A DNA stretch of 64,000 bases, taken from positions 1,036,129 through 1,100,128 of the forward strand of contig NZ_VMRJ01000001.1 of the NCBI RefSeq assembly GCF_007713685.1, read 5' to 3'. Source of the DNA: Hymenobacter setariae. Lineage in GTDB: Bacteria; Bacteroidota; Bacteroidia; Cytophagales; Hymenobacteraceae. The position numbers and the translations under genes are program-made. Below the pieces are notes generated by a model. It ran no database searches. It was not told the DNA's origin and saw only the letters and a list, made by a program, of their open reading frames with translations. Shown in pieces: positions 33,039 through 41,792 of this stretch (its first letter is position 1; every line of letters starts with the position of its first letter).

Positions 33039-35612
33039 ATGAGCCAGCAGGTACACTCAGCACTTTTTACTAGGTATTGCCTGGTAGCTTGCATAATAAA
33101 CAACATTATTAATCAACTATTTGCAATATTTGGCAGCCTCGCCAGCTCTATACTGCCAGCCCGCTGTTGGCAAGCGGCCCAGCTGAATGCACAGCGGCTT
33201 GGTGTGCTCGCGCTGCTATTGCTAGCCTTGCTACCAGGCTCGCTATGCGCACAGACCCTAGGTGAAGTATCGGGCACCCTGCTCGACCAAGGCACGCGCC
33301 AGCCGTTGCCCTTTGCTAATGTACTGTTGCGGCGGCTGCCCGATTCGGCCGTGGTAGCCAATACTCAAACCTCTGAAAAAGGCAGCTTTACCTTAGCCAA
33401 AGTACCCCTAGGGCGATACGTGCTGCGGGCTGAGGCACTAGGCTACCGGCCCAGCAGCCGGCCCGTCGTGCTGGATGCGGCTACTCCGGTGCTTCGCTTA
33501 GGTGAGTGGCAGGTGGCCCCGGCGGCCGTGCAGCTCGGCAGCGTGGTGGTGCAGGCCGAAAAGGCGGCCATCATCGACGACCTAGACAAGAAAGTCATCA
33601 ATGTCAGCAAGGACCTGAACAGCGTGGGCGGTACGGCGGCCGATGTGCTGCAAAAAGTGCCTTCGGTGGCCGTAGATGAGAACGGCCAGGTGAGCTTGCG
33701 CGGCAATGCGGGCGTGACGCTATACCTCGATGGCAAGCCCGCGCCCAGCAGCCTGCGCCTAGACCAGCTGCCCGCCAGCCGCCTCGAAACCATAGAGGTC
33801 ATTACCAATCCCGGTGCCCGGTACTCGGCCCAGGGCACGGGCGGCATCATCAACTTGGTGCAGAAAAAGCAAACTCAGGAGGGCTGGAACGGCGATGCGC
33901 TGGCCACCGTGGGCACCCGCGACAAGTATAGCGCCTCGCTCAACCTAGGCCGCAAGATGGGCAAGTTCAATTTTTACAGTAATGTAAACGGGCTCAACAA
34001 TGAGTTTCGGGGCAGCTCGGCCTTGCAGCAGGTAGCCACGGCCGAGGGCCGCACCACTGCCTCCGACCAAGCCGGCCGCACTGCCCGCCACCAAGCCAAC
34101 GAGGCCCTGCGCCTAGGGGTCGATTATGCCCTGCGCCCCGAGCAAAGCCTGACCCTGACCGCCGAATTTTATAAGAACGACCTGCGCCAAACCAACGATT
34201 TCACAACCCGGCTCACGCGCGGCACCGACCCGGCTATCACGCTGCAGAACCAGAACCTCGAAACTGACGACCTCTACACCATACGCCTGGCCACCAACTA
34301 CCGCCGCACCTGGGCCACCCACCCCGGCCGCGAGCTCACGGCCGGGGCCGTGTACATCCTGGATGGTGGCACCGTGACCACCGAGCAGCGCGTGCTCGAC
34401 GGGCCCACCGACTACGCCCGCCAGGCGCGCCGGCAGTTCCTCGACGTGACCATCCACATGCCCTCGGCGCAGCTAGACTACGTGCACCCCCTAGGCGACA
34501 AGCGCCGCTGGGGCGCGGGCCTGAAAACCGACATCATGCTGACGCCTGGCACGGCCGACTACGCGGTGCAGCCCGCGGCGGGCGGCGAGTTTGTGCCGCA
34601 GGAGGCCGGCTCGTACCGCTATCGCTACCAACAAGTTATTCCGCAGGCCTATGGCACCTACCAACACAAGGCCGGCCTCTGGGACTACCAGGCGGGGCTA
34701 CGGGCCGAGTTTACCGGGCTGCAAGCCCAGGTGCAGCCCAGCGGCTCGGCTAGCCAGCGCATTTTCAACTTGTTTCCGTCGGCCACCGTGGCGCGGGCGC
34801 TGCCCCACGACCAGCGCCTGCAGCTCAGCTACGCCCGCCGTCTCAACCGGCCCAATTTCCTGCAAATTGTGGCCCTGCCCATCTACTCCGATGCGCGCAA
34901 CTACGTGGTCGGCAACCCCGACCTGCGCCCCGAGTACGTGCACGTGGCCGAACTGGGCCACCAGGCAACTTGGAAGTCCACTACGCTGAGCACTACACTG
35001 TTTGGGCGCTTTGCCAGCCAGGCCATTCAGAGCCTGCGCACCGTCGATACGCTAGCCACTCGCCTCAGCGGCCAGCCCGATTTTATCACCCGCACCAGCT
35101 ACGCTAACTTCGGGGGCACCATCAGCTACGGGCTAGAGCTTTCGCTGACGCAGACCCTCACCAAGTGGTGGAAACTCGTTGCCAACGGCTCGTTCTACCG
35201 CAACCAGGTGGCTAGCTACACCGGCGACGGCACCCGCGCCAACCTCACCGGCACGGCCTATCTGCTCAACACCTTCAGCCCGACCAAGACGCTGGCCGCG
35301 CAGCTCAGCGGTACTTACCGCGCTCCGCAGGTGGTGCCGCAGGGTCGCGTGCTGGCCGTGTACGGGGTCGATGTGGCCCTGCGCCAACGTCTCTTCCAAG
35401 ACCGGGCGGCCCTCACGCTGCGCGTGAGCGACCTCTTCAACACGCGCCGCCAGCGCACCCAGCTCGGGGCCCCCAACCTCAGCACCGACCTGCAAACCAA
35501 GTACGAAACCCGCGTGGGCTACCTCGGCTTCACGTGGTTCCTAGGTACCAATAAGCCCAACAGCAACCTCGACAACCAACCCAAGGGCGACCCGGGTGGA
35601 TTCGGCGGGTAA
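33039..35612 (+). CDS. TonB-dependent receptor-like outer-membrane beta-barrel protein
   Basis: An 857-residue outer-membrane protein. A hydrophobic signal (LGVLALLLLALLPGSLCAQ) lies at about residues 54-72, so the true start may be further in than the ATG at 33039; a TTG start near 33200 is possible. Next is a carboxypeptidase-regulatory-like domain (VSGTLLDQGTRQPLPFANVL, about 76-160). A plug follows with VINVSKDLNSVGGTAADVLQ, RGNAGVTLYLDGKP and IEVITNPGARYSAQGTGG. The large barrel is of the OMP_b-brl_3 type. These Bacteroidota receptors often lie near ECF sigma/anti-sigma pairs, as here (31378-32423), but this pair is not a classical FecI/FecR set. The ligand is unknown. Confidence 0.87.
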   Translation: MSQQVHSALFTRYCLVACIINNIINQLFAIFGSLASSILPARCWQAAQLNAQRLGVLALLLLALLPGSLCAQTLGEVSGTLLDQGTRQPLPFANVLLRRLPDSAVVANTQTSEKGSFTLAKVPLGRYVLRAEALGYRPSSRPVVLDAATPVLRLGEWQVAPAAVQLGSVVVQAEKAAIIDDLDKKVINVSKDLNSVGGTAADVLQKVPSVAVDENGQVSLRGNAGVTLYLDGKPAPSSLRLDQLPASRLETIEVITNPGARYSAQGTGGIINLVQKKQTQEGWNGDALATVGTRDKYSASLNLGRKMGKFNFYSNVNGLNNEFRGSSALQQVATAEGRTTASDQAGRTARHQANEALRLGVDYALRPEQSLTLTAEFYKNDLRQTNDFTTRLTRGTDPAITLQNQNLETDDLYTIRLATNYRRTWATHPGRELTAGAVYILDGGTVTTEQRVLDGPTDYARQARRQFLDVTIHMPSAQLDYVHPLGDKRRWGAGLKTDIMLTPGTADYAVQPAAGGEFVPQEAGSYRYRYQQVIPQAYGTYQHKAGLWDYQAGLRAEFTGLQAQVQPSGSASQRIFNLFPSATVARALPHDQRLQLSYARRLNRPNFLQIVALPIYSDARNYVVGNPDLRPEYVHVAELGHQATWKSTTLSTTLFGRFASQAIQSLRTVDTLATRLSGQPDFITRTSYANFGGTISYGLELSLTQTLTKWWKLVANGSFYRNQVASYTGDGTRANLTGTAYLLNTFSPTKTLAAQLSGTYRAPQVVPQGRVLAVYGVDVALRQRLFQDRAALTLRVSDLFNTRRQRTQLGAPNLSTDLQTKYETRVGYLGFTWFLGTNKPNSNLDNQPKGDPGGFGG

Positions 35613-35722
35613 TATAGTCCTGTCCTTCCTAGGTTGCCGGCGCTGAACGGGAGCAAGCACCTCAGCCACTGGGCCGGCTGTCCGAGGGTGCATTTTATAT
35701 TGGCTGTTACTCATACTAGAAT

Positions 35723-36931
35723 CTAAATGAGTCTTAGCGCAGTATTCACTACCTCAATTGGATTTGAACCTTTCTTTATTTTAAGTGGAAAGCCTAGAAC
35801 ATCAAGTATTTTTGAAGATATATCGACATTCAAATACACATCATTATTTTCAGTTAAAACGCTAAGATGAAATAAGCTCGACTTTGCTCCGAATAAATTA
35901 TTTGAATAGGCCCTTAATTCTGCTTCCGTCGTATTGCTATTTATCGATGCGAGAGCAGGTGAAACAATGGCAAGAAGCAAATCACGTATCGCTTCAGATT
36001 CATTTATCTCCTTAGCTGATGAACAGAAAACCATAGAGCGGACTATGTCACAGTAATGAACTTTAACATCTATTACTGAATCTTCCAAAAGGCCGTTAAC
36101 TTCATATGAAGCAGCGTTGGGCTTTTGGTCATTAGTCAATGTTGCGGCATGCTTATAGTAAGCTTCAATAGTGCCTTTTCTCAAGATAAAACAACCCAAT
36201 CTTTCTAAGAAATCTAGCAATGTAATTAATCTATTTCTTATAGATGTCCACTCGCCAGCATTATTAATATTGCCCAGCGAATCAGGCCCGTTACTCATTA
36301 ACCAACAAAAGACGCTTCTTCTTTTTGCAATTACTTCATCTTTAGACATATCACGATTAACCCAGTAGTAATGAGTTGCGCAATACACTTTCAAGTCATC
36401 CCAATTACTCAGTACAATTTTGCAAAAATCATCATAAATATCCTTCGCAAATTTAGGAGCATCTCTATGACCCATTTCACTAGCAATTTTATTAGCTAGT
36501 GCTTGATTAGTGAAAACAGATATTATATCTAAATCATCTGTTATTGCGTCTGCATCTGCAAGTAGAGCAGGCACTTTGCCAATTAATCTAAATAGCTTTA
36601 CTACAATAGCAAATTGACCTTTTCCTGTTACAGGCAGTATTTGAGAGCCTGCTGCTTCCAAATTCAGGCCTAGCTTTCGACTTAAAGCTGAGCAAATAAT
36701 TTCATCACTAGGCCCTTCGACCAGTAATGGAGTATGACAAAACAAGGCAAGCTTATGCTCTTGGCCTAATCTTGTTAATAAAGCTTGTAGCTTTCTGTTT
36801 TGAAACTCGCTAATAGTTGGGTCTATTTGAATTGGCTCTTTCATAACGTCTTCACAGAACACAATGGAAGCCAATTGGCTAACTGAATTTAATTGTATAA
36901 ATTCAGTCGAATGAGTTGATATAAAGATTAG
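35723..36931 (-). CDS. TOPRIM half of a split OLD-family nuclease
   Basis: This open frame continues, in the -1 frame, the ATPase ORF that ends at 36928. Just after the shift point it reads LIFISTHSTEFIQL, which is the H-loop of an ABC-type ATPase. The TOPRIM core then follows: LLVEGPSDE (catalytic Glu) and about 60 residues later ALLADADA (the DxD). The last 250 residues form a helical C-terminal domain. The frame is open from 36943; the only start-like codon near its beginning is a TTG at 36874, after the H-loop, so independent initiation would lose part of the ATPase. Fused to the upstream half, the protein would be about 625 residues, a usual OLD size. DNA is AT-rich and unlike its neighbours. 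OLD proteins are ATP-dependent nucleases often used against phage. Confidence 0.75.
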   Translation of the reverse strand, partial: LIFISTHSTEFIQLNSVSQLASIVFCEDVMKEPIQIDPTISEFQNRKLQALLTRLGQEHKLALFCHTPLLVEGPSDEIICSALSRKLGLNLEAAGSQILPVTGKGQFAIVVKLFRLIGKVPALLADADAITDDLDIISVFTNQALANKIASEMGHRDAPKFAKDIYDDFCKIVLSNWDDLKVYCATHYYWVNRDMSKDEVIAKRRSVFCWLMSNGPDSLGNINNAGEWTSIRNRLITLLDFLERLGCFILRKGTIEAYYKHAATLTNDQKPNAASYEVNGLLEDSVIDVKVHYCDIVRSMVFCSSAKEINESEAIRDLLLAIVSPALASINSNTTEAELRAYSNNLFGAKSSLFHLSVLTENNDVYLNVDISSKILDVLGFPLKIKKGSNPIEVVNTALRLI

Positions 36932-36937
36932 TTTTTT
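36882..36937 (-). promoter_or_regulatory. Candidate -1 frameshift signal in the OLD-family gene
   Basis: On the minus strand the heptamer A AAA AAC occupies 36937-36931, in the X XXY YYZ register with zero-frame codons AAA AAC, and the zero-frame stop TAA follows immediately. A perfect 10-bp hairpin with a 6-nt loop (36907-36898 with 36891-36882) lies 23 nt downstream, farther than the 5-9 nt usual for stimulatory structures. A chance deletion in a six-base A run is the simple alternative. Confidence 0.4.
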
Positions 36938-37599
36938 CCTGACTCAGATGGATAACCTGCAACTTTTATAATTTCACCCAATAGAAATGATTGTAATTGA
37001 GGATGAAGAGAAACTTCTGGTTCATCAATTAATAGACAACCAACTTCATCGTCATATAGAGCAGACAATACTGCCACCAGATGCAATAGTCCACTGGCTT
37101 CTCGCGCTGAAGAATAATTATCACCTGCAATTTGCTCGAATCTAGAAAAGAACACCTTCAATGTCCCTCCATCCCAATCGATAAGCAAATCTCTTTTGAA
37201 TAATTTCCTCAATCTTTCCTGCACCTTAATTAAGATATCAGGCCTTTCAGCTAAGGTTGCAAAATCACCAATAACTGTTTCATTCAGATGCCTTCTTACA
37301 ACATCGCCTTTACTACCGAATTGCGCATCGTCAAATGACGGATTGTGCCCTCTATATCCGTCATAGTCAGACCTATACACTTCCATAGGCCCTAATCTAC
37401 CAGCAGAAATATATCTTATTTTTTTACCATTCGCATATTGATGCAAGCTCATTTTTAGACCGCGTAATAACTGCGTTTTACCCGAGCCATTCGGACCTAG
37501 AAATGTTGTAATTCCACTGTAAACCCTTATAGTAGGATTATTAATACCTGCTATACGTGATTGAGTAAGGTTTACGCTTATACCGAAAGGAAATGCCAT
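36928..37599 (-). CDS. ATPase half of a split OLD-family nuclease
   Basis: A 223-residue ABC-type ATPase fragment. Walker A is FLGPNGSGKTQLLRGL (about 33-48), a signature-like SAREASGLLHL is near residue 168, and Walker B is CLLIDEPEVSLHPQLQ (about 190-205). It stops at TAA right after GGA AAA AAC, just where the H-loop should follow. That H-loop is present in the -1 frame (gene at 35723-36931). So either ribosomes shift frame here, or the gene carries a 1-nt deletion. OLD-family class 1 nucleases are normally one protein with this domain order. AT-rich composition suggests horizontal gain. No UvrD-like helicase (GajB) is next to it. Confidence 0.78.
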   Translation of the reverse strand: MAFPFGISVNLTQSRIAGINNPTIRVYSGITTFLGPNGSGKTQLLRGLKMSLHQYANGKKIRYISAGRLGPMEVYRSDYDGYRGHNPSFDDAQFGSKGDVVRRHLNETVIGDFATLAERPDILIKVQERLRKLFKRDLLIDWDGGTLKVFFSRFEQIAGDNYSSAREASGLLHLVAVLSALYDDEVGCLLIDEPEVSLHPQLQSFLLGEIIKVAGYPSESGKN

Positions 37600-37642
37600 T
37601 TTTTGATTTTTCTAAATTTAAACGATAGTACGTCTTCTTACT

Positions 37643-38800
37643 TCACTTCGACACAACAGAAACTTTTGCTGCCCTAGCTTCACCATCACCCACCAATACT
37701 TTCTTCCTCAACCACTCCCGCACCGGCTCATCGTAAAACTTCAAGCACCCATACGCCAGCGCCACCGCCGCTAGATAGACCAGCGCCGCCACGGGCAAGC
37801 CCTCGCGCAAGGACACTTTGTGGGTAGCGACCCAGGCCGTGTAGGTGTAGATGAGCGGGTAGTGCGTGATGTAAATTGGGTACGAAATATCACCTAGGAA
37901 GCGGCACAGACGCTGGGCCGCGCCCGAGCGCACCGCCCCGCTGGCCCCGAAGAAGATGATAGCGGGGAAGACGAAAATGATGCAAAGCGCATCGTAGAGC
38001 CCATTTTGCCAGAGCTGCGTGGGGCTGCCGATGCGGGGCATGGCCAGCACGACCACTACCGCCAGGCTGCACCATAAAAAGGCATTTTGCACCGGCCGCA
38101 ACCGGGCCAGCCGAAACAGCAGCAGCCCCGCAAAAAACGGATACGTCATGCGCGCGAAGCCGATGTGCAGCTGCTCAGGCTCTAGCGACCAGCCCCCGAT
38201 AACATCGCCCTGCGGGCTGGTGAGGCCTAGGTGCAGCAGCGCCCCCGCCGCCAGCACCACCAAGATGCCCAGCGCCACATTAGAGAAGCGGCGCACTACG
38301 GTGGCGTACAACACATTGGCTATGTACTCGAAAAACAGCGACCAGCCCGGCCCGTCGAGCGGATACGTTTCGTGCCAACCCCGAATGTCGAGCGAAACCG
38401 GTACCGGCACCATAAAGCAACCTAGGAGCATGACCAGCAGCATCTTCCACACCGGCGTTTGGCCGATGATGGGGAACAGCGCCGACGCCTGGAAATAGTA
38501 CATCGCCGCCCCTATCACCATGCCTAGCACCACCATGGGTTGCAGCCGCACCAGCCGCCGCTTGAAGCAACTGCCCACTGTGAGGCGGCCCCACCGGTCG
38601 TCGTAGGCGTAGCCAATCACGAACCCTGACAGCAGAAAGAAGAAATCCACCGCCAGGTAGCCGTGGTTAATCACCTGGTCGAGGTGGCTGGTGGCGTGCG
38701 CCTCGCACAAGTGAAAGGCCACGACTATGAGCGCCGCCACGCCCCGCAGGCCGTCAAGGATGGGATAATGGGGTTTGGTAGGGAGCGGCGTTGGCTGCAT
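37643..38800 (-). CDS. Acyltransferase family 3 membrane protein (OafA/YrhL type)
   Basis: About 385 residues from the ATG at 38800 (MQPTPLPTKP). The motifs HYPILDGLRGVAALIVVAFH and AVDFFFLLSGFVIGYAYDDR are those of acyltransferase_3, with about ten transmembrane helices. It is a paralog of the gene at 24673-25767, with similar spacing of the DGLRG, FFFLLSG and HYPLIY motifs. It lies upstream of, and in the same direction as, the OLD-family gene, but composition differs sharply, so they need not be linked in function. A -7 box lies 30 nt upstream. Confidence 0.9.
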   Translation of the reverse strand: MQPTPLPTKPHYPILDGLRGVAALIVVAFHLCEAHATSHLDQVINHGYLAVDFFFLLSGFVIGYAYDDRWGRLTVGSCFKRRLVRLQPMVVLGMVIGAAMYYFQASALFPIIGQTPVWKMLLVMLLGCFMVPVPVSLDIRGWHETYPLDGPGWSLFFEYIANVLYATVVRRFSNVALGILVVLAAGALLHLGLTSPQGDVIGGWSLEPEQLHIGFARMTYPFFAGLLLFRLARLRPVQNAFLWCSLAVVVVLAMPRIGSPTQLWQNGLYDALCIIFVFPAIIFFGASGAVRSGAAQRLCRFLGDISYPIYITHYPLIYTYTAWVATHKVSLREGLPVAALVYLAAVALAYGCLKFYDEPVREWLRKKVLVGDGEARAAKVSVVSK

Positions 38801-38829
38801 GCAGGTTAGAGTTGGGCTGGGAAGGAGCA

Positions 38830-38837
38830 CAAACCTA
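38830..38837 (-). promoter_or_regulatory. -7 box for the acyltransferase gene
   Basis: On the minus strand this reads TAGGTTTG, matching TAnnTTTG, 30 nt before the ATG at 38800. No clear -33 box was seen. Confidence 0.45.
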
Positions 38838-38959
38838 GTTGCTTTACAAGTCTTTCGACGTTGGCTTGGAGGCTAACTTCCCACCTAGGGGCTATTTAGT
38901 GGATGTAATCGCTTCGCGGTGCTCGCAAGAGTATTCCAATAAAAGAAAGTAAAAAGAAG

Positions 38960-38986
38960 GTCATGCAGCGCGCAGCGAAGCATGAC
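38960..38986. repeat. Collapsed REP-like element
   Basis: GTCATGC, then the interior of one arm (AGCGCGCAGCGAA), then GCATGAC. This looks like a REP element that has lost one arm and its loop, leaving only the 7-bp outer palindrome paired. Confidence 0.6.
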
Positions 38987-39211
38987 GGGTATTCTTTTCA
39001 GCTTCGCTAACTCAAGTACAATTCCGACGACTGCGCACAGTCCCTAGGCCCTGCCACCTTAGTAATTGACTGCTTGGCTCCTCCCTCCTAATGCCCTCCT
39101 ACCTAGGGCCTGATTTCAGTTTCTTTCACCGGTTATGCTGAGCTTGCCGACGTTTATTGCTTCTTTTGGTCATTCATTAGCCGCTTCCAGCGGCCCGGAG
39201 CTTCCTTAGTC

Positions 39212-39976
39212 ATGTTTAGTTTAACCAACAAAAAGGCCGTCATTACGGGGGGTGGCAGCGGCATTGGCCGGGCCATTTCCCTACTTTTTGCTCGCCAGGG
39301 CGCAGAGGTGCACATCATCGAGCTGACGGCCGAAGCCGGCCAGCAGGTGGCCGACGAAATCAGGCAGGCTGGCGGCACGGCCCACGTGCACGCGGCCGAT
39401 GTCAGCCAGCAGGCGCAGGTGGTGGCCGCTTTCCAAGCCATCGGCCAGGTCGATGTGCTAGTGAATAACGCGGGCATTGCGCACGTCGGCAATGTAGAAA
39501 CAACCCCCGAAGCTGACTTTGAGCGCGTGTACCAAGTCAACGTGAAAGGCGCCTACAATTGTCTATTTGCGGCCGTGCCGCTGATGAAGGCGCAGGGCGG
39601 CGGGGCCATCGTGAACATGGCCAGCATTGCGGCGCACGTGGGCCTCACCGACCGCTTTGCCTACTCCATGAGCAAGGGCGCCATCTTTGCCATGACGCTC
39701 TCGGTGGCGCGCGACTACCTAGGCAGCAATATTCGCTGCAACAGCATCTCACCGGCGCGGGTGCACACGCCCTTTGTCGATGGCTTCATTGCCAAAAACT
39801 ACGCTGGCCGCGAGGACGAAATTTTCGATAAGCTTTCAAAAAGTCAGCCCATCGGCCGCATGGGCCAGCCCGACGAGGTGGCCGCCTTGGCGCTCTACCT
39901 CTGCTCTGACGAGGCCGGCTTCGTGACGGGCTGCGACTACCCGCTCGACGGCGGCTTCATCAAGCTCAACACGTAA
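39212..39976 (+). CDS. SDR dehydrogenase, probable 2-keto-3-deoxy-L-fuconate dehydrogenase
   Basis: A 254-residue classical short-chain dehydrogenase. The cofactor motif is VITGGGSGIGRAI (about 10-22), the NNAG motif lies at about 86-89, and the catalytic YSMSK (Tyr-x3-Lys) at about 151-155. Its C-terminus VTGCDYPLDGGF is normal for the family. It leads an operon with an FAH-family hydrolase, an amidohydrolase and another SDR. This matches the non-phosphorylating L-fucose pathway of Xanthomonas and Burkholderia, where one SDR oxidises 2-keto-3-deoxy-L-fuconate. The assignment of this SDR rather than the other to that step is inferred, because the second SDR resembles known L-fucose dehydrogenases. 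Confidence 0.85.
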   Translation: MFSLTNKKAVITGGGSGIGRAISLLFARQGAEVHIIELTAEAGQQVADEIRQAGGTAHVHAADVSQQAQVVAAFQAIGQVDVLVNNAGIAHVGNVETTPEADFERVYQVNVKGAYNCLFAAVPLMKAQGGGAIVNMASIAAHVGLTDRFAYSMSKGAIFAMTLSVARDYLGSNIRCNSISPARVHTPFVDGFIAKNYAGREDEIFDKLSKSQPIGRMGQPDEVAALALYLCSDEAGFVTGCDYPLDGGFIKLNT

Positions 39977-40072
39977 GTCATGCAGCGCGCAGCGAAGCAT
40001 CTCGCGTGGTGCAGTGAATCCTAACGCTAGTAGACGTCAGCACGCGAGGTGCTTCGCTACGCGCTGCATGAC
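39977..40072. repeat. REP-like inverted repeat 4, inside the fucose operon
   Basis: Two 32-nt arms (39977-40008, 40041-40072) with two non-identical pairs and a 32-nt loop. It begins at the base after the SDR stop codon and ends 33 nt before the next ATG. The core is GTCATGCAGCGCGCAGCGAA then GCATCTCGCGTG. Confidence 0.9.
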
Positions 40073-40105
40073 AACGATTTTAATACGCAACATTTACTTA
40101 GCTTC

Positions 40106-40963
40106 ATGAAACTCATTCGCTACGGCCAGCCCGGCCAGGAAAAACCCGGTGTACTTCTCCACGACCAGCGCTATGACGTATCGGCGTTTGGCCAGGACTA
40201 TACCGAAGAATTCTTCGCTACTGATGGCCTAACCCGGCTCGCCGCTTTTGTGCAAAGCCACGAAGGCCAGTTGCCGCAGGTAGCGGATAGTGAGCGCCTA
40301 GGGCCGCCCATAGCGCGCCCTTCCAAAATCCTGTGCATCGGCCTCAACTACGCCGACCACGCCAAGGAAACCGGCGCCACGCCCCCAGCCGAGCCGGTGC
40401 TGTTTATGAAATCGACCACGGCCTACGTGGGGCCCAACGACGACATCATCATTCCCAAAAACTCGGTAAAAACCGACTGGGAAGTGGAGCTAGCCGTGGT
40501 CATTGGCAAGCGTGCCTCCTACGTAGAAGAGGCTGATGCCGAGCAGTACATTGCGGGCTACGTGCTGCACAACGACGTGTCGGAGCGCGAGTTTCAGCTT
40601 GAGCGTAGCGGCACCTGGGACAAGGGCAAGGGCTGCGACACCTTTGCGCCAGTGGGCCCCTTCCTGGCCACGCCCGACGAGCTAGGCGACGTAGACAACC
40701 TGCGCCTGTGGCTGACCGTGAACGGCCAGATGATGCAGGACGGCACCACCGCCAACCTCATTTTTAAGATTCCCTTCCTGGTGTCTTACCTCAGCCAGTT
40801 TATGACCCTGCTGCCCGGCGACATCATCTCGACCGGCACGCCGGCCGGCGTGGGCCTAGGCTTTAAGCCGCCCGTGTACCTCAAGCCCGGCGACGTAGTT
40901 GAGCTGGGTATTGATGGCCTAGGTACCTCGCGCCAAGTAGTGAAAGCCTATGCCGCGCATTGA
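40106..40963 (+). CDS. FAH-family hydrolase, probable 2,4-diketo-3-deoxy-L-fuconate hydrolase
   Basis: About 285 residues from the ATG at 40106. It has the fumarylacetoacetate-hydrolase fold with metal ligands in DWEVELAVVIG (two Glu, about 128-138) and LHNDVSEREFQ (Asp, about 157-167). ILCIGLNYADHAKETG (about 75-90) and GDIISTGTPAGVGLGFKPP (about 238-256) complete the family signature. In the oxidative fucose pathway this enzyme splits 2,4-diketo-3-deoxy-L-fuconate to pyruvate and L-lactate. It overlaps the lactonase start by 14 nt. The upstream in-frame extension passes through a REP element and was rejected. Confidence 0.88.
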   Translation: MKLIRYGQPGQEKPGVLLHDQRYDVSAFGQDYTEEFFATDGLTRLAAFVQSHEGQLPQVADSERLGPPIARPSKILCIGLNYADHAKETGATPPAEPVLFMKSTTAYVGPNDDIIIPKNSVKTDWEVELAVVIGKRASYVEEADAEQYIAGYVLHNDVSEREFQLERSGTWDKGKGCDTFAPVGPFLATPDELGDVDNLRLWLTVNGQMMQDGTTANLIFKIPFLVSYLSQFMTLLPGDIISTGTPAGVGLGFKPPVYLKPGDVVELGIDGLGTSRQVVKAYAAH

Positions 40964-41786
40964 TGCTCACCAGCACTTCTGGCACTTCGACCCGGTACGC
41001 GACGCCTGGATAACGCCCGACATGGCGGCCATCCAGCGCAACTTCCTGCCCGCCGACTTGCACCCCCTGCTACAGCAGCACGCCCTCGATGGCTGCGTGG
41101 TCGTGCAAGCCAGCCAGAGCGAAGCCGAAACCGACTGGCTGCTGGAGCTAGCCGATGCTCACGACTTCATGAAAGGCGTGGTGGGCTGGGTCGATTTACG
41201 GGCTGATAAGGTGGCCGAACGCCTAGGTCACTACCAGCAGTTCGCGAAGCTCAAAGGCTTCCGGCACGTGCTGCAGGGCGAAGCCGACCGGGCGCTGATG
41301 CTGACGCCCGCGTTTCGGCGCGGCATTGGGGCGCTGGCGAAGTTTGGCTTTACTTATGACTTGTTGATTTTGCCTGACCAACTCGGCTACGCCGCTCAGT
41401 TGGCCCAGGCATTTCCCAACCAGCCGTTTGTGGTTGACCACATCGCCAAGCCGCCCATCAAAGCCCAAGAAATTGACGATTGGATGCGAGACATTCGGCG
41501 GCTGGCCGCGCACGAAAACGTGTGCTGTAAGGTGTCGGGCCTCGTGACGGAGGCCGACTGGCAGCACTGGCAGCCGCAGGATTTTCGCCCCTACCTCGAC
41601 GTGGTGTTTGCCGCCTTCGGCCCCGAGCGCGTGCTCTACGGCTCCGACTGGCCGGTGTGCAACGTGGCCGGCGGCTATAGCCGGGCCCTAGGTCTGCTAG
41701 AAGACTACTTAGCGCCGTTCACACCCACCGAGCAGGCGCAGTTTTGGGGCGACAACGCAGCGCGCTTCTACGGCTTAAGTGTTTGA
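40950..41786 (+). CDS. Amidohydrolase, probable L-fuconolactonase
   Basis: A 278-residue amidohydrolase of the PF04909 type. The metal-binding N-terminus is RIDAHQHFWHFDPVRDAWI (3-21), a motif shared with L-fucono-lactonases and L-rhamnonolactonases. Late catalytic segments are VVDHIAKPPIK (about 160-170) and YGSDWPVCNVAGGY (about 230-243), which gives the active-site Asp. It would open L-fuconolactone to L-fuconate. The start overlaps the FAH gene by 14 nt. Substrate assignment follows the neighbours. Confidence 0.88.
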   Translation: MPRIDAHQHFWHFDPVRDAWITPDMAAIQRNFLPADLHPLLQQHALDGCVVVQASQSEAETDWLLELADAHDFMKGVVGWVDLRADKVAERLGHYQQFAKLKGFRHVLQGEADRALMLTPAFRRGIGALAKFGFTYDLLILPDQLGYAAQLAQAFPNQPFVVDHIAKPPIKAQEIDDWMRDIRRLAAHENVCCKVSGLVTEADWQHWQPQDFRPYLDVVFAAFGPERVLYGSDWPVCNVAGGYSRALGLLEDYLAPFTPTEQAQFWGDNAARFYGLSV

Positions 41787-41792
41787 GACTAG

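Larger units (their letters stand above)
38801..39211. other. 411-nt divergent intergenic region
   Basis: No gene is supported. It holds the minus-strand -7 box at 38830-38837, a collapsed REP-like element (38960-38986) and a single degenerate arm near 39132-39149. It separates the acyltransferase from the fucose operon, so promoters for both should be here. Confidence 0.5.

Noticed and set aside
35723..37599. PARIS (AriA/AriB) or Gabija (GajA/GajB) system
   Set aside because: The TOPRIM part is of the OLD type and joins the ATPase through a shared H-loop rather than being a separate DUF4435 protein. No UvrD-like helicase gene is adjacent. A stand-alone OLD nuclease fits better.
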